The notes under the pieces are model-generated. The model was not told the DNA's origin, made no database searches, and was given only the letters and a program-made list of their open reading frames with translations. From Dermatophagoides farinae (Eukaryota; Arthropoda; Arachnida; Sarcoptiformes; Pyroglyphidae), in assembly GCF_024713945.1 (NCBI RefSeq), contig NC_134678.1, forward strand, positions 4,898,001-4,962,000: DNA of 64,000 nt, in the 5' to 3' direction. Below are positions 20,851-36,480 of the stretch, piece by piece. The position numbers and the translations under genes are program-made. Position 1 is the stretch's first letter, and the number at the start of each line of letters is the position of its first letter.

Positions 20851-23800
20851 GAGACAACAAGAGACAGGTGACATATAAATTCAGAAAAGCATCCATGTTA
20901 TGATAATAATACAATCAATCTTTAAGGCGAAAAAAAACCCAGATTGCATCAATTGATTTTGAAGATTTAATCGACCGATTATATTATTACATGTGTTTGA
21001 AAATAAAAATCCAAAAATTTATTATCACATTACAGTTAAAGAGATATTTCATTGACATTTTGATTTTATTTAGTATCAAACAACATAATCAACATCATCA
21101 ATAACAAATATCAGTGTGTGTCTGCAGATGTGTGTGTGTGACGACAATCAGTCTGATGATTGTTACCTTATTTTTTTTCTCATTTAATTTTATATTATTT
21201 TCTTTTTTTGATGATGATGATAACAAGAAATTTTCTAAGCATGATTAATGCCAAAACATTAATTACTTTACGCACAACTAGACATGAAATTTTAATTTTT
21301 TTTTACTAAAAAATTTTTATATAGGGTATTGAATTGAAAAATATTTTCTTGTTTTTACGATGTCAACACTGATATCATGGATATTTCTTTCTTATCCATC
21401 ATCATCATCATCATCATTAGCATCAGTGATCGGCAATCTTTTTTTTTTGGACAAATACCATAATCACCATGGCATAAATATCTCGGTGTGAATATCATCA
21501 TGGTTTTTATTAGAAAAAAAACATCATATGTATTTCAAGTTTTAAAAAGATTTCTCCAGAAACAAATTCAATATGAATCAAATTAAATTTAATTTGATTT
21601 AATCACTCAGCATGCATTTCAATGTTGAAATGCGAAATATCTGTTATCGATTAATGGCAACAAATGATTGCAATGTATTTTCATCAATATGTGTGTGGGA
21701 GCATTCATTTATTCTATTGATCATTTTTGGAAAAAAAAATTAAAATTAAACTGAAAATGGATCATATGTTTATCTGAAAGAAAACAACAAAAAACAACCA
21801 AATATCACTGAATCTCATCATCATCATTATTATACATTTTAATCTACACTATACATAGTCAATAAACAAACATAAAAATCAATGGAAAAAATTTTTCAAA
21901 TGAATAAACTTAGTCTCATCATAATTTATTCATTTATATTTATTTAAATTTGAAAAAAAATTCATTAAATCCAATGATGAATGTGTTAACATAAGTTCAT
22001 AATGATATGTTCATAAATGAAAAAGAAATGAGAAAAAAACAAATCATTAATTTTTTTTTTGCTGGATTTGACTCTAAAATTTCCATCCGTTTGAATTTGA
22101 TTAGTATTCATTCATTCATTCATTTATTTATTTATTCATTGATGTTGCACAACGATCAAATTAATCTTTTGATCACTTTTGATCACTTTTGGATTTCGAA
22201 AAAAAAGAATAATTTCAATCAGAAAAATGGCTGAAGAAAGATAGAAAAAAAAGATTATTTTCAAACGATAACTATATCCATTCAACAAAGATGAATGATC
22301 AAAAATGCATAAATAAATGTGTTTGAATGTCATGTCATGCATACATTCTCATTACATTTGAAAAGGTTAGAATCAATATATCATCACATGAAATTAATCA
22401 CATTGGACATTCATGGATTCATCAAATAATATTGATGGCCATTTTTATTCGATAAAAACTGAAGAAAATTGATTAATCCTGATTTCAACGATTCATTTTT
22501 TTTCTTAAAATGGAAGTTTAGTAACAAACATACACCGATTATGATCTGCAGATATTTATTTTTTTTTCTTTGCAATAATAATAATGATGATGACAAAATC
22601 AAATTTTATCATTCAAAAAAAAAAAAAATATTGTGATGAGTTTAATCAATCAGCAGGATAAGCAAAAGATTATCAAAAGATTAGAAAAATAAAAATTGAC
22701 AGTCTTGAATAATGAAAACATGTGGAGAAAAAATCTCCTACCTTGTAAACAAGTGTGAAAATTTTTTTTTCTTACCGGTCCTCAGCTCATCATCATCATC
22801 GTCATCATCGTTATTTGCCGTCGGTTTTAATTCTCAATCAAATAGATGCCCATTTTCGTAGTTGTTGAATGTTAGCATATTGTATAAAGCGTGAAAAGTA
22901 ATTAAACATGGCGCCGTTTTTTTTTCTACAACAAATGTTTCAAACACTGTTCATCGAATGATCAATTAAAATTCGACCAAAAAAAAAATAATCGATAAAG
23001 ATGAATCTTTCATGATGGTTTTGATCATCATCATAATTATCATTATTTGATTCATCAATATTCAACAAACAGACAACATTAACATTAAACGGCCCATATC
23101 ATTTTCAAGATGTTATCATCATCATCATCATCATCCTCATCAACATACACTTGATATGAATGTTTTTTTTCACTATGATTATTAGCTATCCGATTTAATC
23201 CATTAATGATTATCAATCAATTAAAATCAATCTTGATACAAGCAAGAAAAAAAACTTGAATTCGATTTAATTCATTTTACATTCCAAATAGAACATTAAA
23301 TTTCTGATCAAGTAAATGAACTATATAGGCAATATTATGATGATCTTTCTGTCATTATTTTGTTTTTGATTATGAAATCATAATATTGTAATAAAATACC
23401 AGTCGATATTAGTGAGTGATCTGATGAATAAAAAAAAGGGAGAGAGAGAGAGACAAGATAAGATTGATTGATTGATCGATCAATTTATACATTCATTTCC
23501 TATGAATATCAATAAACAATCCAATCAATACACTCGACCGATACATCTACAACAAGAAATGTTAAAATAAATTCAAATGGAATTGAATTAATTATGAATC
23601 GATAAAGTGTGAACAAGAGAAAAAGAGAAAAAAAAATGCCAGTCAATTTTATTTTGCCATTGGCTTCAAAGTGTTGAAAGATTTTATATAAAATGAAAAT
23701 CAAAATAACAATTTGATCCCTTATTAATATCGAAAATCGTGTGTGTGTGTGTGTCAATCGGACGTAAATTAATAGCCTTAAAGCGTGTAGGTGAAATCCA

Positions 23801-26312
23801 TTTATATTTGTTTGTTTAATATTTATTTTGATTTGATTACAATTTGAACATCGCATCTTGTCATCGATCGTTCAATAAAAAAAATTTGTTCTCCAAACAG
23901 GTGTCGACAACGTGTTCTTGTCATCGATAAATCAGATGTAATGAATGCAAGTTGATTCAATCAAAATGGATTGATTTTGCTGATTGGATAATCGATACAA
24001 AAAAAAACAAATTTTCATTTTGACATTTTGAACTTTCATTTTTTTTTCTTGTTTTTACCATTTTATGAATTTATAAATATTGTTTATTGGAAATTTTTAA
24101 ACCATTAAAATTTAACAAATAATCATCGGTAATATTGATTTTGTCCATAAAGTTTAATTAGATTCACGATATATTAGTAATAACAACAAAGTTGTATACT
24201 ATTATATGGCCGAAAGTTAATCCACAAAGATTGATTAATATTAATTTGATTCAATTGAAGGTATTGATTAGTGTCAAAAAAAAATTCCCTTCCCATCATA
24301 TCTTATATTAGAAATTTCCAAAAGATAAAATAATCGTTCATCAATTTTTTTTTCTTTCGCCTCTTTCTTGTAATTTTATCAAGGAAAAATGAATCATTAT
24401 ATTCAACAGGCATACGATATATTGCCATAAATGAATGTACTGAAAGTTGACATGAATCTCGACTAATTGAGAATATGTTCTGAAAATAATAATCATGATC
24501 GTTGTTGTTGCTGTCGTTGTCATTAATTTGCGATTTGCTAGAGACAGAGAGAATAGAAAATAAAGTGTCAGTAACATTCATCATCATATTTTATCCATAC
24601 ACATTTGAATTTTTTTTCTTCTTTTTCTTCTTTCATATATTTCTGAAGCAAATTCCTCATATGTCATCATCTTCGTTTTTCATGTTTTCGTGTGTGTGTG
24701 TGTGTGTGGATTTATCGTTTAGACTTAACCAGAAGCGATTGCAATTTATGGGCCACGACAAATCATCAGGATTTTTTTTTCTCTTTGGTTTGTTTCCTTT
24801 CCTTTTTTTTTATTCATCATGGCTCATTTCAACAATGTTCAAACGATTCTATGGTGACTGAATGGAGTAATAGTGTGAAAGAGAGTGAGAGAGAGAGAGA
24901 AAACCGAAATGTATGTCGGTTCTGTTTGGTTTCGTTATTTTTCTTTTCTTGTCGGTTCTGTTTTTAATTTATTTTTGGGATTTGCATAAAGATAAAATAC
25001 TGCTTTGTTATTTACGAAAAACAACAACAACAAAAATTTTTTTTTTTGTTTATATCCATAGATATATTTGAAAATCGAGTTATTTCTACCAAAAAAAAAG
25101 TTTGTTTCCATCATCATCATCATCATCATTACAAGGCAACTAGCCAAAGCCACAAATACATAATGGTTCGTTGGTTTTTGAGAATGCCGCCATCATAGTC
25201 TTCGTCATCGTCGTTAGTCAAGCCGACACTTTGGATGGATGTGTGTGTGTTTGTGTGTGTTCAAGCGAGCGAGAAAGAGAGAGAGAGAAAAGCCGAAAAA
25301 ACGGTTGATTCGGCAGATCTTTTTATTTAATTTATTATAATATGGCTCCACATGAAATAAATGAAAATCCAACAACAAACATATATACACAAATAGAAAA
25401 AGAATCGACATTGATGTTTCTGTCTGCTAATGTGGTTTGTATGTTATTTCAATATTCCATTCAAACTAAAAGTCAAAAAAAAAATCTTACGAAGAATTAT
25501 CATCATGAAAATTTTACCACATTGGTTTTTCATTTACATCCATGATAAATATAAGGCAAAAAATTGTAGAAAAGAAGACAGGAGAAAGAAAAAACAACAA
25601 CAAAAAACAACAACTAATAAAAAAAATCTTATGAAGGTGATAATTGTCACCATCGTCTAAATTATGGTTTTTTTGTTTCCTATTTCTCTTTCTTTCTCTG
25701 TTTTTTTTCTGAATATTCATCCTGAAAATTCATGATGTAAATGCAAATGTGGCCAGAAATAAAAAGCAATTCATTAAATTTAATTCCATTTCATTCGAAA
25801 ATGGAAATTTATGATCCAAAATATCTGGTTATATTTTATATATAAGGAAATATAAATTAGGGTTATATTACATTTTCAGACTAGAAGATTTTTTTTTTTG
25901 GCCAGGTGACAACATTTTTTTTTTTTTTTTTTTTGAAAAACATCAACGACAATGATGATGGTATTTATTTCCATAATAATACATACATACATACATTATT
26001 TTACCATAGTAAAAAAAACAGTAAATAAGATTATCATTTGCCATGAATATATATTGTAGGTGCTGATGATGATGAAGAATTTTTGAATACCAAAACTTTA
26101 TGGTAAATTATTCATAAACGACTTTATTATCATTTGCATGTTTATTCTCAGGAATCTCATTTATACACAATATATCCACCGATTGTACATTATTATGAAC
26201 ATTCCGTGAGATGTAGTAAAGAATTTTCATCTATCATTTGTTGTTATTAAATAATGACTTTAACACACACCCATAGATGTTATTCTTGTTTAATCTATTC
26301 TAATGATCTTTG

Positions 26313-26313
<1 letters not shown>

Positions 26314-26349
<36 letters not shown>
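26314..26349 (+). repeat. (TG)18 microsatellite
   Basis: A perfect dinucleotide run. Shorter TG/CA runs recur every few kilobases through the window. Confidence 0.95.
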
Positions 26350-26353
<4 letters not shown>

Positions 26354-29300
26354 ACATTTAAAAGAGAAAAAAAACTAGAAAAAATAGATAATACAAACAT
26401 TCTATTTATGTTTTAAGGAAGTGACTGATAATGTTAATGCATTAATGTGTGTTATTTATTAATAAAATAGTATATGTGTTTTTTTTTTTTTTTTTTTTGG
26501 TTGTTGGTTGGTTGATACATCATAAATTTTTTATTTTCTATACACAAAATTGAAGAGATTTTTTTTCCCTACTTCCATTTCAATAATTTTCTCTTGTTGA
26601 CACTGTTGATGATGATAATGATAATGATGATGATCTGATGTTCATAGGGTTTAAAATCATTTATTCAGTTTCCATTATCGGCATGTTGTTTGAAATTCCT
26701 TGAATAAATTAAAGAAAAATTTATCTGCTACGTCATCACCAATTATTCACATCCTATGGATCTCAATAATAAGTTGTCAAGATTTATGATAATAATTATG
26801 TTGATGATAATGGCAAACACACGGAAATAAAATAACAAAGTTGCCACATAAAGAGATAAACAGATAAAAAAACTGTTTCAATGGGCAATTGATTATAGAA
26901 AAAAAATTATCATCACCATTATGTCAAATTAATGTGTCTTAGACAAAAAAAAACAAATATTTTTTACTGTATAAATCCTGATTGATTTACATTTCAAATC
27001 TGATAGAATTATATTCTAAATTTGATCCATAGCAATGACTACTGATGACTACTATTCAAAAAAAAAATGACCGAGAAGATAAGCGCAACAAAAAGTAAAA
27101 AAGACACTTTCATCATCCAAGATATCACTTCCCACGCTTTTATTGTCTCCATATCAATTTCAATCCTTTAATTTTAAACATTCACAAAAGATTCAAACAC
27201 TCACAATTTTTGCTCCATATAATGGAATATACAAACAACGTAGGCTCACTTGTGTGTGTATGTTAGATGTCAGTATTAACACCTACGACGACGACGATGA
27301 TGATGATGATCCTATCAAATATTTTTTTATTTTCAGTTGCTGTTGTAATTATAATGACGATGATGATGTTGATACTAATTATCAAGGTATGGTTTTTTCG
27401 AAATTCAGGTATCAATAAAAACAACAACAACAACAACCTTTTTTTAATGTGATTCGTTTCGTTCTCGGGATAAATCATGAAAACCAAAAAAAAAAAACAA
27501 AAAAAAATTAATTTGATGAAATCACCATCACCATACAGCATGCTACCGAAATAATAATCAACATCATCATCATCGTTGTGATTTTCATTTTCATTCCAAT
27601 TTTTTTTTTTATTTTGCTTCTTCTTGATAATTATTTCAATTTATTTTTTTTTCTTTATACCATATTAGTAGTATTGATGATGTCCGTTTTCGGTAGTTAT
27701 AATTATCATATAACTTTTTTTTCAAAATTGTAACTATGATTAATTAGTAAATCTTAGTGTTTATGTGTGTGTGTGTGCTGTTAATCTGGAATTCATTGGA
27801 TTTGGTTCGGTTTTTTTTGGCAATTTTTTTCCTCTCTCATTATCAAAACAGAAAAAAAACTTGTGACCTTAAATATTCCAATGATTCCATGATTGAATGC
27901 AAAAAAAGAGGCACACATATAGAATTATATAGATAATCTGGTTCACTTGATAACGTTTGGTTAAAAAAAACTTAAAATTATTGCTGAAAATGCAGCTTAC
28001 GAAATCAAGAAAAAAAAACATCATTAGCTTTGATCAAAAATTTTGACAGATAAAAAAAACCAGAACTTGATGTGTCGACCAAACGATGATGGTCATAATA
28101 TATGGGTATCAGGAGAAGAAAAAAAAATGATTCATCATAGTTTTTATGGCCATAACAAGTCGATTGATCATTTTTGATTGAGATGAAAGAAATTTAATAC
28201 ACTTCTGGTCATTAGTATACGCACAAAAAGGATTTGATACGGGAATGATTAAATTATTCAAAAAAAAAGAAGAAATCTTCATGATGATGATAAATTTTTT
28301 CGAATCGAGAGAGAGAGAATGTCAAATGAAAAAAGGACAAAAATTTATATATCTTTTAAAATCATTATTTTCTAGGAATACGAAACTGTTCTGTGTATTC
28401 AATGAAGAAAGTGTAGAAAAATTATATGATTATTTTAAATGACTAATGATTCAACATCAAAGTTATGATTCTTAATCTGATATTTTTAATCAACCCCTCC
28501 TTTTATAACTATAAACCTTTAATAAATCATTTCATGTCAAAGTTTTCATTATTCATTCAATGTGATGGTGACTACGGATGTTCAATTATTGGGTCAAACA
28601 GATTACTATTTATTGGATTGTGGAAGAAAAAAAAATATCAACTGCAGGCCATTTACTATGAAGGCAAAATTGTCAATTTTTTGTTATTTTGTTCATTTAG
28701 TTTATCAGTTTGTCTGAAAAGTGGAATCCTCAAAATTTTTTATTATTATTATTATTAATTTTATTGAGATCATTTTTACGATCATTGCACGACGACATTT
28801 ATGACTAAGAGTTCGGCGGCAATTTTTTTTTATAGCGACTGGACATCGTTCGATATTATCACCCAAACAGAACAGTGATGGCGACATTGATTCGACATAT
28901 GTATTCACTTGTTGATTGCATGATTTTTTATCTTATTGAAAGATTGTAAAACTATTCACAAGAAATCATTTTTTTTCATAAGAATCAGAATTACTTGAAA
29001 AAAAAGAACAAAAATGAGTTATTGTGGGTCGAAAATTATTCTGTTGATTCTTTCACACACATGATTGAACTTTGAACTTAATTTTCACTCACTGTGATCA
29101 TTGTGCTTTGATCTTTGTCGCCTTGTCTGTTGTATGTGAAGTTTATAACCCTCATTTTTTTGTTTGTTAGATAAGTGCGGCAAATATTTGTATGGTGGTG
29201 GTATGTATTTTTTTTTCCTACGACAAATGAACAAATAAAATAAAATTGAAATCTTTGTATATTTTTGAACCTTTTTTTTCTTTTCAATCTATTTCATTCA

Positions 29301-32300
29301 TTCTCATAAACAAAATAAAACAAAAATCACAATTACAGCAACAATAAAATTGATTGTTTGACAAACCGACTCAATGTTCATATCTGGTCTTTTGTTTACA
29401 GAACAAAAATAGGAGATTCAGTGACTTATCAGAACTTGTCTAATGAAAAATTCTTTACACTGTCATCATGATAATTTTTATAATCGTTTATTTTTTTTTC
29501 TTAACACTCTTTTGTCGGCTTCAAGTTTTTGAGATTATTATTTTATGATGATGCATTTCAAGAATGATAGAAAGAAACAAAGAAACAATGATGAGATACA
29601 ATTTTAAAACAGATTAGATAATCTTCTTTGTCATTTTAAATTGTAAAAAAAAAATTATTCATTTATAGAAAATGAAAAACGCATAGTAAATATGGATAAC
29701 GAAAAAAAAAGAGAAAATCTTTGTCAATTTTATCATTTAATGTTTCCGTTTGGTTGTATAGATTCAAAAAAAAGAGAGATTAACCATATAAGAATCTATA
29801 AGCATTTTATCTTTCCACAATATGTACGGGATTTCGTTTTTTTTTTCGTTTTGCTACTTGATGTGAATAAACACCCGCCAACACACAAGCATCACATAGA
29901 CATTTGAATGAGAATCTTTTTTCTTTCCTCCGAATTGATTCAAATGAGTAGGATGCAATGTTTGTGCATCAATAATAATAATGATGATGATTATAATTAA
30001 AAACGATGAATTCGTAATACTAGAAAAAAATTATAATCATCATCATTTTTTTTCTGTTTTGTTTTATTTTGGTTGCTTTTTCATCATCATAATCTTTATT
30101 GTATATAATATGTTATGATTATTGAATGATCAAAATACAACAAAAAAAAATGAAATTCGTTGCAGTAGATTCACATCTTTGCCATTTATAAATATTTATC
30201 TGAATGTTGTATGGCCGATTTTTTGTAATCACAATCAAATATGTTTGTGTGTGTGTGTGTTAAGTCCATTGAATTCATCATAATCATTATCATAATGAGT
30301 CCATGTTTGAAGAAAAATATCAAAACATCTGGACAGAATTATAATCAGAAAGCAAGTGTCTATTTGTTTGTTTGTGTGCATGTGTTTTGTAGCTAATTCA
30401 AAAAAACAACAACAACAACAACACATATTCAATTTGTCGGATTTTCAATCCCTTGTTTGATGTTTATTTGATTCTGTTTTGTTTTGTTTTTTTTTTTTTT
30501 TTTTTGTATACGAAGGCAATGATTTATTTGAGCTCTGATGCATTGCCGGATTTGCTTTGTATTCTTTCATTATATATTTTTGTTATTGTTTTCGATTCTT
30601 TCTTTCGGTATTTTGTCTCCTTCATAGATTAAGAAGGTTTTTTTCCATTCCCATCAATCTTCAAATGATTAATTCAATGGCAAAGTCGGCAAAGTGTGTG
30701 TGTGTTGTTTTGTGAATGATTACCGAATTTACAAAGAATTCCTACGCCGCTACATATTCAAGACTTTTTTTTGATTGAATGAATTTTGTTGTTTCTCATC
30801 ATTCTTTTTTTTGAGAAATGATACAGAATCTCAAGAAAGAAATCAATTAAACTAAAGAAAAAAAGTTATGATTCATTTTATACATAATACAGACATTCGG
30901 ATGGACAAGGCAAAAACACAATGTCTGTTTTAAATCAATATAATTGAAAATAGAAACGTCAAAAACACGATGATTATGTTATGAATTCCAAGTGTGATGA
31001 TCATCACCACCATATTGCAATGACAGATCAATCTTTGTTTGTTTGGAACTTTTCTTTTTCGGTCATATATTCTCTTTTGCTTTTGATTATCATCATCATT
31101 TAAACTTTGATGAATAACATGAACAACATCATTGATTATAGATTTTAGAAGAATGATAGAAGAAAAAAAAGGTCGAATCAAAAGTCAGAATTTAGCTAGC
31201 AAAAATCATGGATTGTAATGTGATGATAGCCGTTGATGTGTGTTTGTATTTCTTCAGGATTGGCTATATGAATTTCGTATTTTTTTTGTTTTGTTTTCCA
31301 TTCCCTGTAAAAAAAAATTCAGACAGAATAATTTTGTCTTGAATATTTTGTTGATGTATATCGAACACCACTTGAAACGACAGGCTGTCATTTACACACA
31401 CACACACACGTGTGTGTATGTTGTATACTTATGTCACATAATTATCATCAATACAAGATTTGTTCGTTCATTTGTTGTTTGAATTTCAAAAGTTTGTCAG
31501 ATTGTTGATAATCAACCCTCTCAACATATATATTATATATTTGAAGTATATAATGCTCTTGTTCTTGTCATTATAATATATATAAATAAAACAAATCATC
31601 ACATCATTTGCATTTCTGGATTTTTTTTTATTTCGCTTCTTTGATTGTTGAAAAAGCTGTTTGTTGTTATATAGATGCTCATGACAGATGTCAAGTATGC
31701 ACATGTCACACACACACACACACACATTCGAATCATTCACCATTTTTGACAGTTTTACTTGGAAAAGAAAGTTCCATTATAATTGGGCCATATACCATAA
31801 TAATCTAGCCTATTGGAAAACAGCTCTCAATTTCAATCAAATTTGAATTTGCAAGACGTTTGATAACCATATGTTCGTTTCTTTCCTTATAATATCAAAT
31901 GATTATCTGCAGACACTTACATACACACACACACACACACACACAAATCAATCAATAATAATTGATCGAAATTATCATCAATCGATCGATAAGGTAGATA
32001 ATAAAATGAATTCAATGATCAAACATATAATTATTACTTTTGTATTTCAATCATCACATCATACAAGAATAGGATCAATGATCCATTGCCAACCAAATGA
32101 ATAAAAGAACCATACATCTCTACGTTGAAAATGTTTGAATTCAATCGATTCATATATAAGTTAGGAGAGAGGAGTAGTTGCAGAAAAAAAACGTCAATCA
32201 ATCAATCAAAATGTCATCAATGATGATGATGATGATGATGTGATCTACAATTCATCCGAAATGAATTAAACAAATTTATGGAAATGTCAATCGATCAATC

Positions 32301-34501
32301 TGGAATTGCTATGATCAAAAAAAAAAAAAAAAATTCACACAGCAATCATCATCATCAAGTGATAGTTGATGATGAACGACAACGATCTCAACTACGATGA
32401 TAACGAACTATGGAATGAATAAGAATATAATTGGTACATTTTATCATCGACAATCACGTTTGGTAATAAAAATGACAGGCTACCACCACCACCACCACCA
32501 TCATCATCACCAACACCTAGATGATGATCATTACTTTTTGGTTTTTTTTTCACCATTCTTAATAATGGTATACTATCAAAAATGAATGGATGAATGATTC
32601 CCATTATTGATGATGATAGTGATAGAAATGCCATATCAGAATGAATGATACAAATCATATGGCAAAAATGAAGAGTGAATGAATGAACCTTATAATTATG
32701 AATTGTATATCTGGTTTGTTTGTGTGTATATATCTGCCATCAATTGTCGTCATTATTTGTATGAAATTTATTCTTCAAATTTTTTTTTCTTTCAAAAATA
32801 AGACAACTTTTTGACAAGACAAAAAATGATGATTGAATGAATTATTATCATGTTTGCTATTAAACATGTCAATTAATTTTCTTTTTTTTCTCTTCTTGAA
32901 TCACAACAATGACTATTATCAATTTGCAATCAAAAATGACAAACAATCTTTCAACAACAATGATAATAATAACAATATATATATATAAATAAGCAAATAA
33001 CAATTGAAATCTGCTACCTGTGTTTTTCTTTTTGATTTCTAAATGAAAAAAAAAATAACAAGTGGAATTCAAGTGATCAAAACAAAACAAAACAAAAACA
33101 ACATAAACATAAACACCACTCGACCATCAATGATTTTTATAGTTGTCATTTTTTTTGGGTAAAATATTTGATGGCTCTTTTAATAGCATCCGTAAAAAAA
33201 ACAACACTTTTTTTGTATTTAAGAATTAAATACACAAAAAAATGTATTTATGTGTCCTTGAAGAAATTGGAATTTTTTTTTTCGCTTACAAAGATTTATC
33301 TCTTTCTTGTCAAGAAACTGTGAATGTGACTTGTGTTTCTCTTTCATTTTTTGCATTTGTGTGTATCTAAAGTGGTAGTTAGTTATAAATTTTAAATATA
33401 CGAATATAGTCATCTTCCTGCGTGTGTATGTTTGTGTGTGTGTGTGTAAAGCATGTCATTTGACAGTGACAAAATTTATTACCATCATCATTATTATTAT
33501 TATTACCATTTCCATCACCAACACACCACAAACGCCCCCTTCAACGAAAAAATGAATTAATATTGAAACCAAAGAAATAAAAAACAAACAAAAAAAGTTT
33601 TAACTGTTGAATTTATGAATGTAGAAAGAATTTGTATTTTCTGAATATAAATAAATGACTTTTATTTTTCAGTGGAAAAAATAAGTGTGTTTTACCATTT
33701 CCGGTGAAGAGAGAAACAGAGTGTGGTGGAAACTAGTATTTGTATTCTATTCATTTATTTTTTTTTTTTTTTTGTAAATAAATAATGATGTCTTAATGAC
33801 CTTTATATGTTTTTTTTTTGCAATTTTTTTTCTGATGATTACGTGATGAATGATTGAAATATATTTTTATTGTTGTTGTTTTCTTCATGGTGCATTCTCG
33901 TTCAATTTATTCAAATTCAAATTAAATGATGATGATGATGATGATTATAATTTATGTTTCTGTTAATAAGTGTATCCCCATCATCATTATAAAAACTTTT
34001 TAAATTTAAACTATTGATTATTCTGTCTGTAAATTGTTGTGCATGATGATTTTTCATAATTATTGATTTTTTTTTATATTATCATTAATCATGAACTGAG
34101 ATGAAATGAATAAGAAAAAAAAAAAAATATTTCACCACAATGATGGTAATCATCATCAATGAAATATCAAGGTCGAGACAAAATAATTCATAAATGGTTT
34201 CATGCTCAATAGCAAAAACACATACACTTTTTTATTTTTCACATTTAAAACCTTGTCAATTTTCGGTCAATATTTTTTTTTTTTGGTCTTTTTTTTATTT
34301 TCATAAAAAAATGTTGAAGATTTTAACCACTATTACCACCACCACCACCACCACCATTACCACATCCGCTTTCTTCTTGTCATAATCATAATTATCATTA
34401 TTATCTTATCAACAACAGAAATGTGCAATTTAATCTATAGTTTTTTCTTTTTCATTTTTTAAACTTGCCCTAATTTTTCTGCCTTCTTGTGATAATATTC
34501 C

Positions 34502-34504
<3 letters not shown>

Positions 34505-34538
<34 letters not shown>
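34505..34538 (+). repeat. Poly-T tract, 34 nt
   Basis: A perfect T run ended by GATAATC. Confidence 0.9.
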
Positions 34539-34539
<1 letters not shown>

Positions 34540-36480
34540 ATAATCAAATCTGAAGCATATGAACATTATATGACAGCAAAAAAAAAAGATTTGTGAAGAA
34601 AAAAAAATCAAACGCCCAATTCATTCTGGCCAGTCTTGCTTTTATCATTATTATCATTGCAATTGTGTGTGATCAATTGATTGATTGATTGTTGATGGAT
34701 AAAACGACTTATTTTACTGATTGACGATCTAATCGCTACAAATTACTAACATTTTGGCATTTTTTTTCCTTTTGCTGACAATCTGATTGTTTGTTCATAA
34801 TAATAATAATAATAATACCATGATCCTGAGACAGAACTTTTTTTTCTTTTGATTTATCAACATTTGGCTATCCTTGTCATTATTTTGTTCATACCCAGAT
34901 CTGTTGTGTTGGTTTTCGCTTTCCATTTCATTTCATTTGATTTCAATTTTTTTTTCTTTTGTTTGTTAAGAGTGAATTTCCCGCTTTATTTGATGATGAT
35001 GATGACTGACTGACATTCATCATCATTATCAAGAATCTGAACCAATAAGTGATATTTTTTTTTTTTTTTTTTGGTTGAAAGCAGCACTTTTTCAAAAAAT
35101 CATTTCAAATATATCCATAATATGATGTTGAATATTTGGGAAAAAGAAAAAAAAAACTTTGATTCGATTTTGATTGACACTTGACAATGACAAGCAAACA
35201 CACACACACACACACACATCATCATCATCAGATTTTCGCTGTCATAGGCGATCAGGTCAAAGGTCTTGTGTGTGGCTCAATATGAATAAAATACACCTTC
35301 ATTTATTATACCTGTCTATATTATTCTCTCAATATATGTGATATGATTATACCTTTTTTGTTGAAAAAAAAACATGATTTTGATTGACTGTCAGTTTGAC
35401 ATCAACAACAACAAAAACAACAATAACAACAACGACAGCAGCGGCGACGGCAGTGATGATGACCACCACCATCATCAAAATCAAAATCATCATAGGTGTC
35501 AAGATTTCTCATTTTTTTTTTTTTTTTTTTGATGGCCCCTCTCAATTTTCAATAGGCGAAAAATGCCCACACTTACGCATTAACATATTGTATTATACAG
35601 TAACAAAATTCATTCATTTGGATTGTTGGTAATTAATGTCAATCAAGAAAAAAAAATTTTTATTTTTCGATTTTTGATTTGATTTACTTTTTTTTTATTA
35701 CACATGTTGTCATCTCCATTTATAATACACTACTGTCATTTCGTGGATTATTTTTCTGTATATCCTGCGGCGATAACCACATGATTCACTATGTTCTGAA
35801 TGTATGTTTCATATTTTTTTCCTATTTTAATTTTGATTTTGTTATTGTTGACGTGTTTCGGCCAACCAAATGATTGTACCGAATATATATTTACAGTTGA
35901 TAGAGAAAATAGAATCCGCGAGAACATTACACAAACACATACATACGTTTTTACATGTTTTTTTTTCATTGTTGAAAAGTACATTAAATAAGATTTGATT
36001 GGCAAAAAAAAAATGACACGACATACATAGATAGAGTGAAAATCAAGTGTCAGATCCATGTGTGTGTGTGTGTGTTTGTATGTGTAGGGTGCGGCATAAC
36101 GACAGCGTCGGCGGTGGCAAATATGATGATGATGATGATCGTTGGATGGTTGGTGTTTGACATTCGACACATTTGATTGACATTTGGACACAAGGCATTC
36201 ACTTTTTTTGTTCAATATGGCCCCCTACAATCACTGCCAAACTAACTCAACAACCAATCGAATATATTTTCAAATTCTGTATATGTTGATGATGAATAAA
36301 AGAATCATCCATCGATGATGATTCCAAGTGGCAATAAGAATGGTTTTCGAGTGGGAAAAAAATGAAATTTTTTTCAAAAATAAAATTAGTTTTAAAAAAC
36401 CGTTCAAAGATGGCGAAGTTTTTCAAAAAAATCCTCAAAGTAGTGGTCTTGTTACATAGTAAGATCGATGTGAATTCAAT

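Larger units (their letters stand above)
17903..36480. other. Gene-poor, repeat-rich 18.6-kb region upstream of noc
   Basis: I found no complete gene. The sequence is dominated by ATC/GAT trinucleotide runs, TG/CA repeats, TTG/CAA repeats and T tracts. The frames found here are short and mostly low complexity. A possible 3' end signal of ANKLE2 (AATAAAAATAAA) lies near 18045. Given its place beside a developmental transcription factor with nothing else around, the best guess is cis-regulatory DNA; that is inference. Confidence 0.5.

Noticed and set aside
28763-28785. TGAGATCATTTT, resembling the 5' part of bantam
   Set aside because: The match ends after about 12 nt and no partner arm is present.
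35748-36215. 155-codon minus-strand ORF upstream of noc
   Set aside because: Composition comes from TG/CA and ATC repeats (His and Thr-His runs, Val-Cys runs); no homology-like segments.
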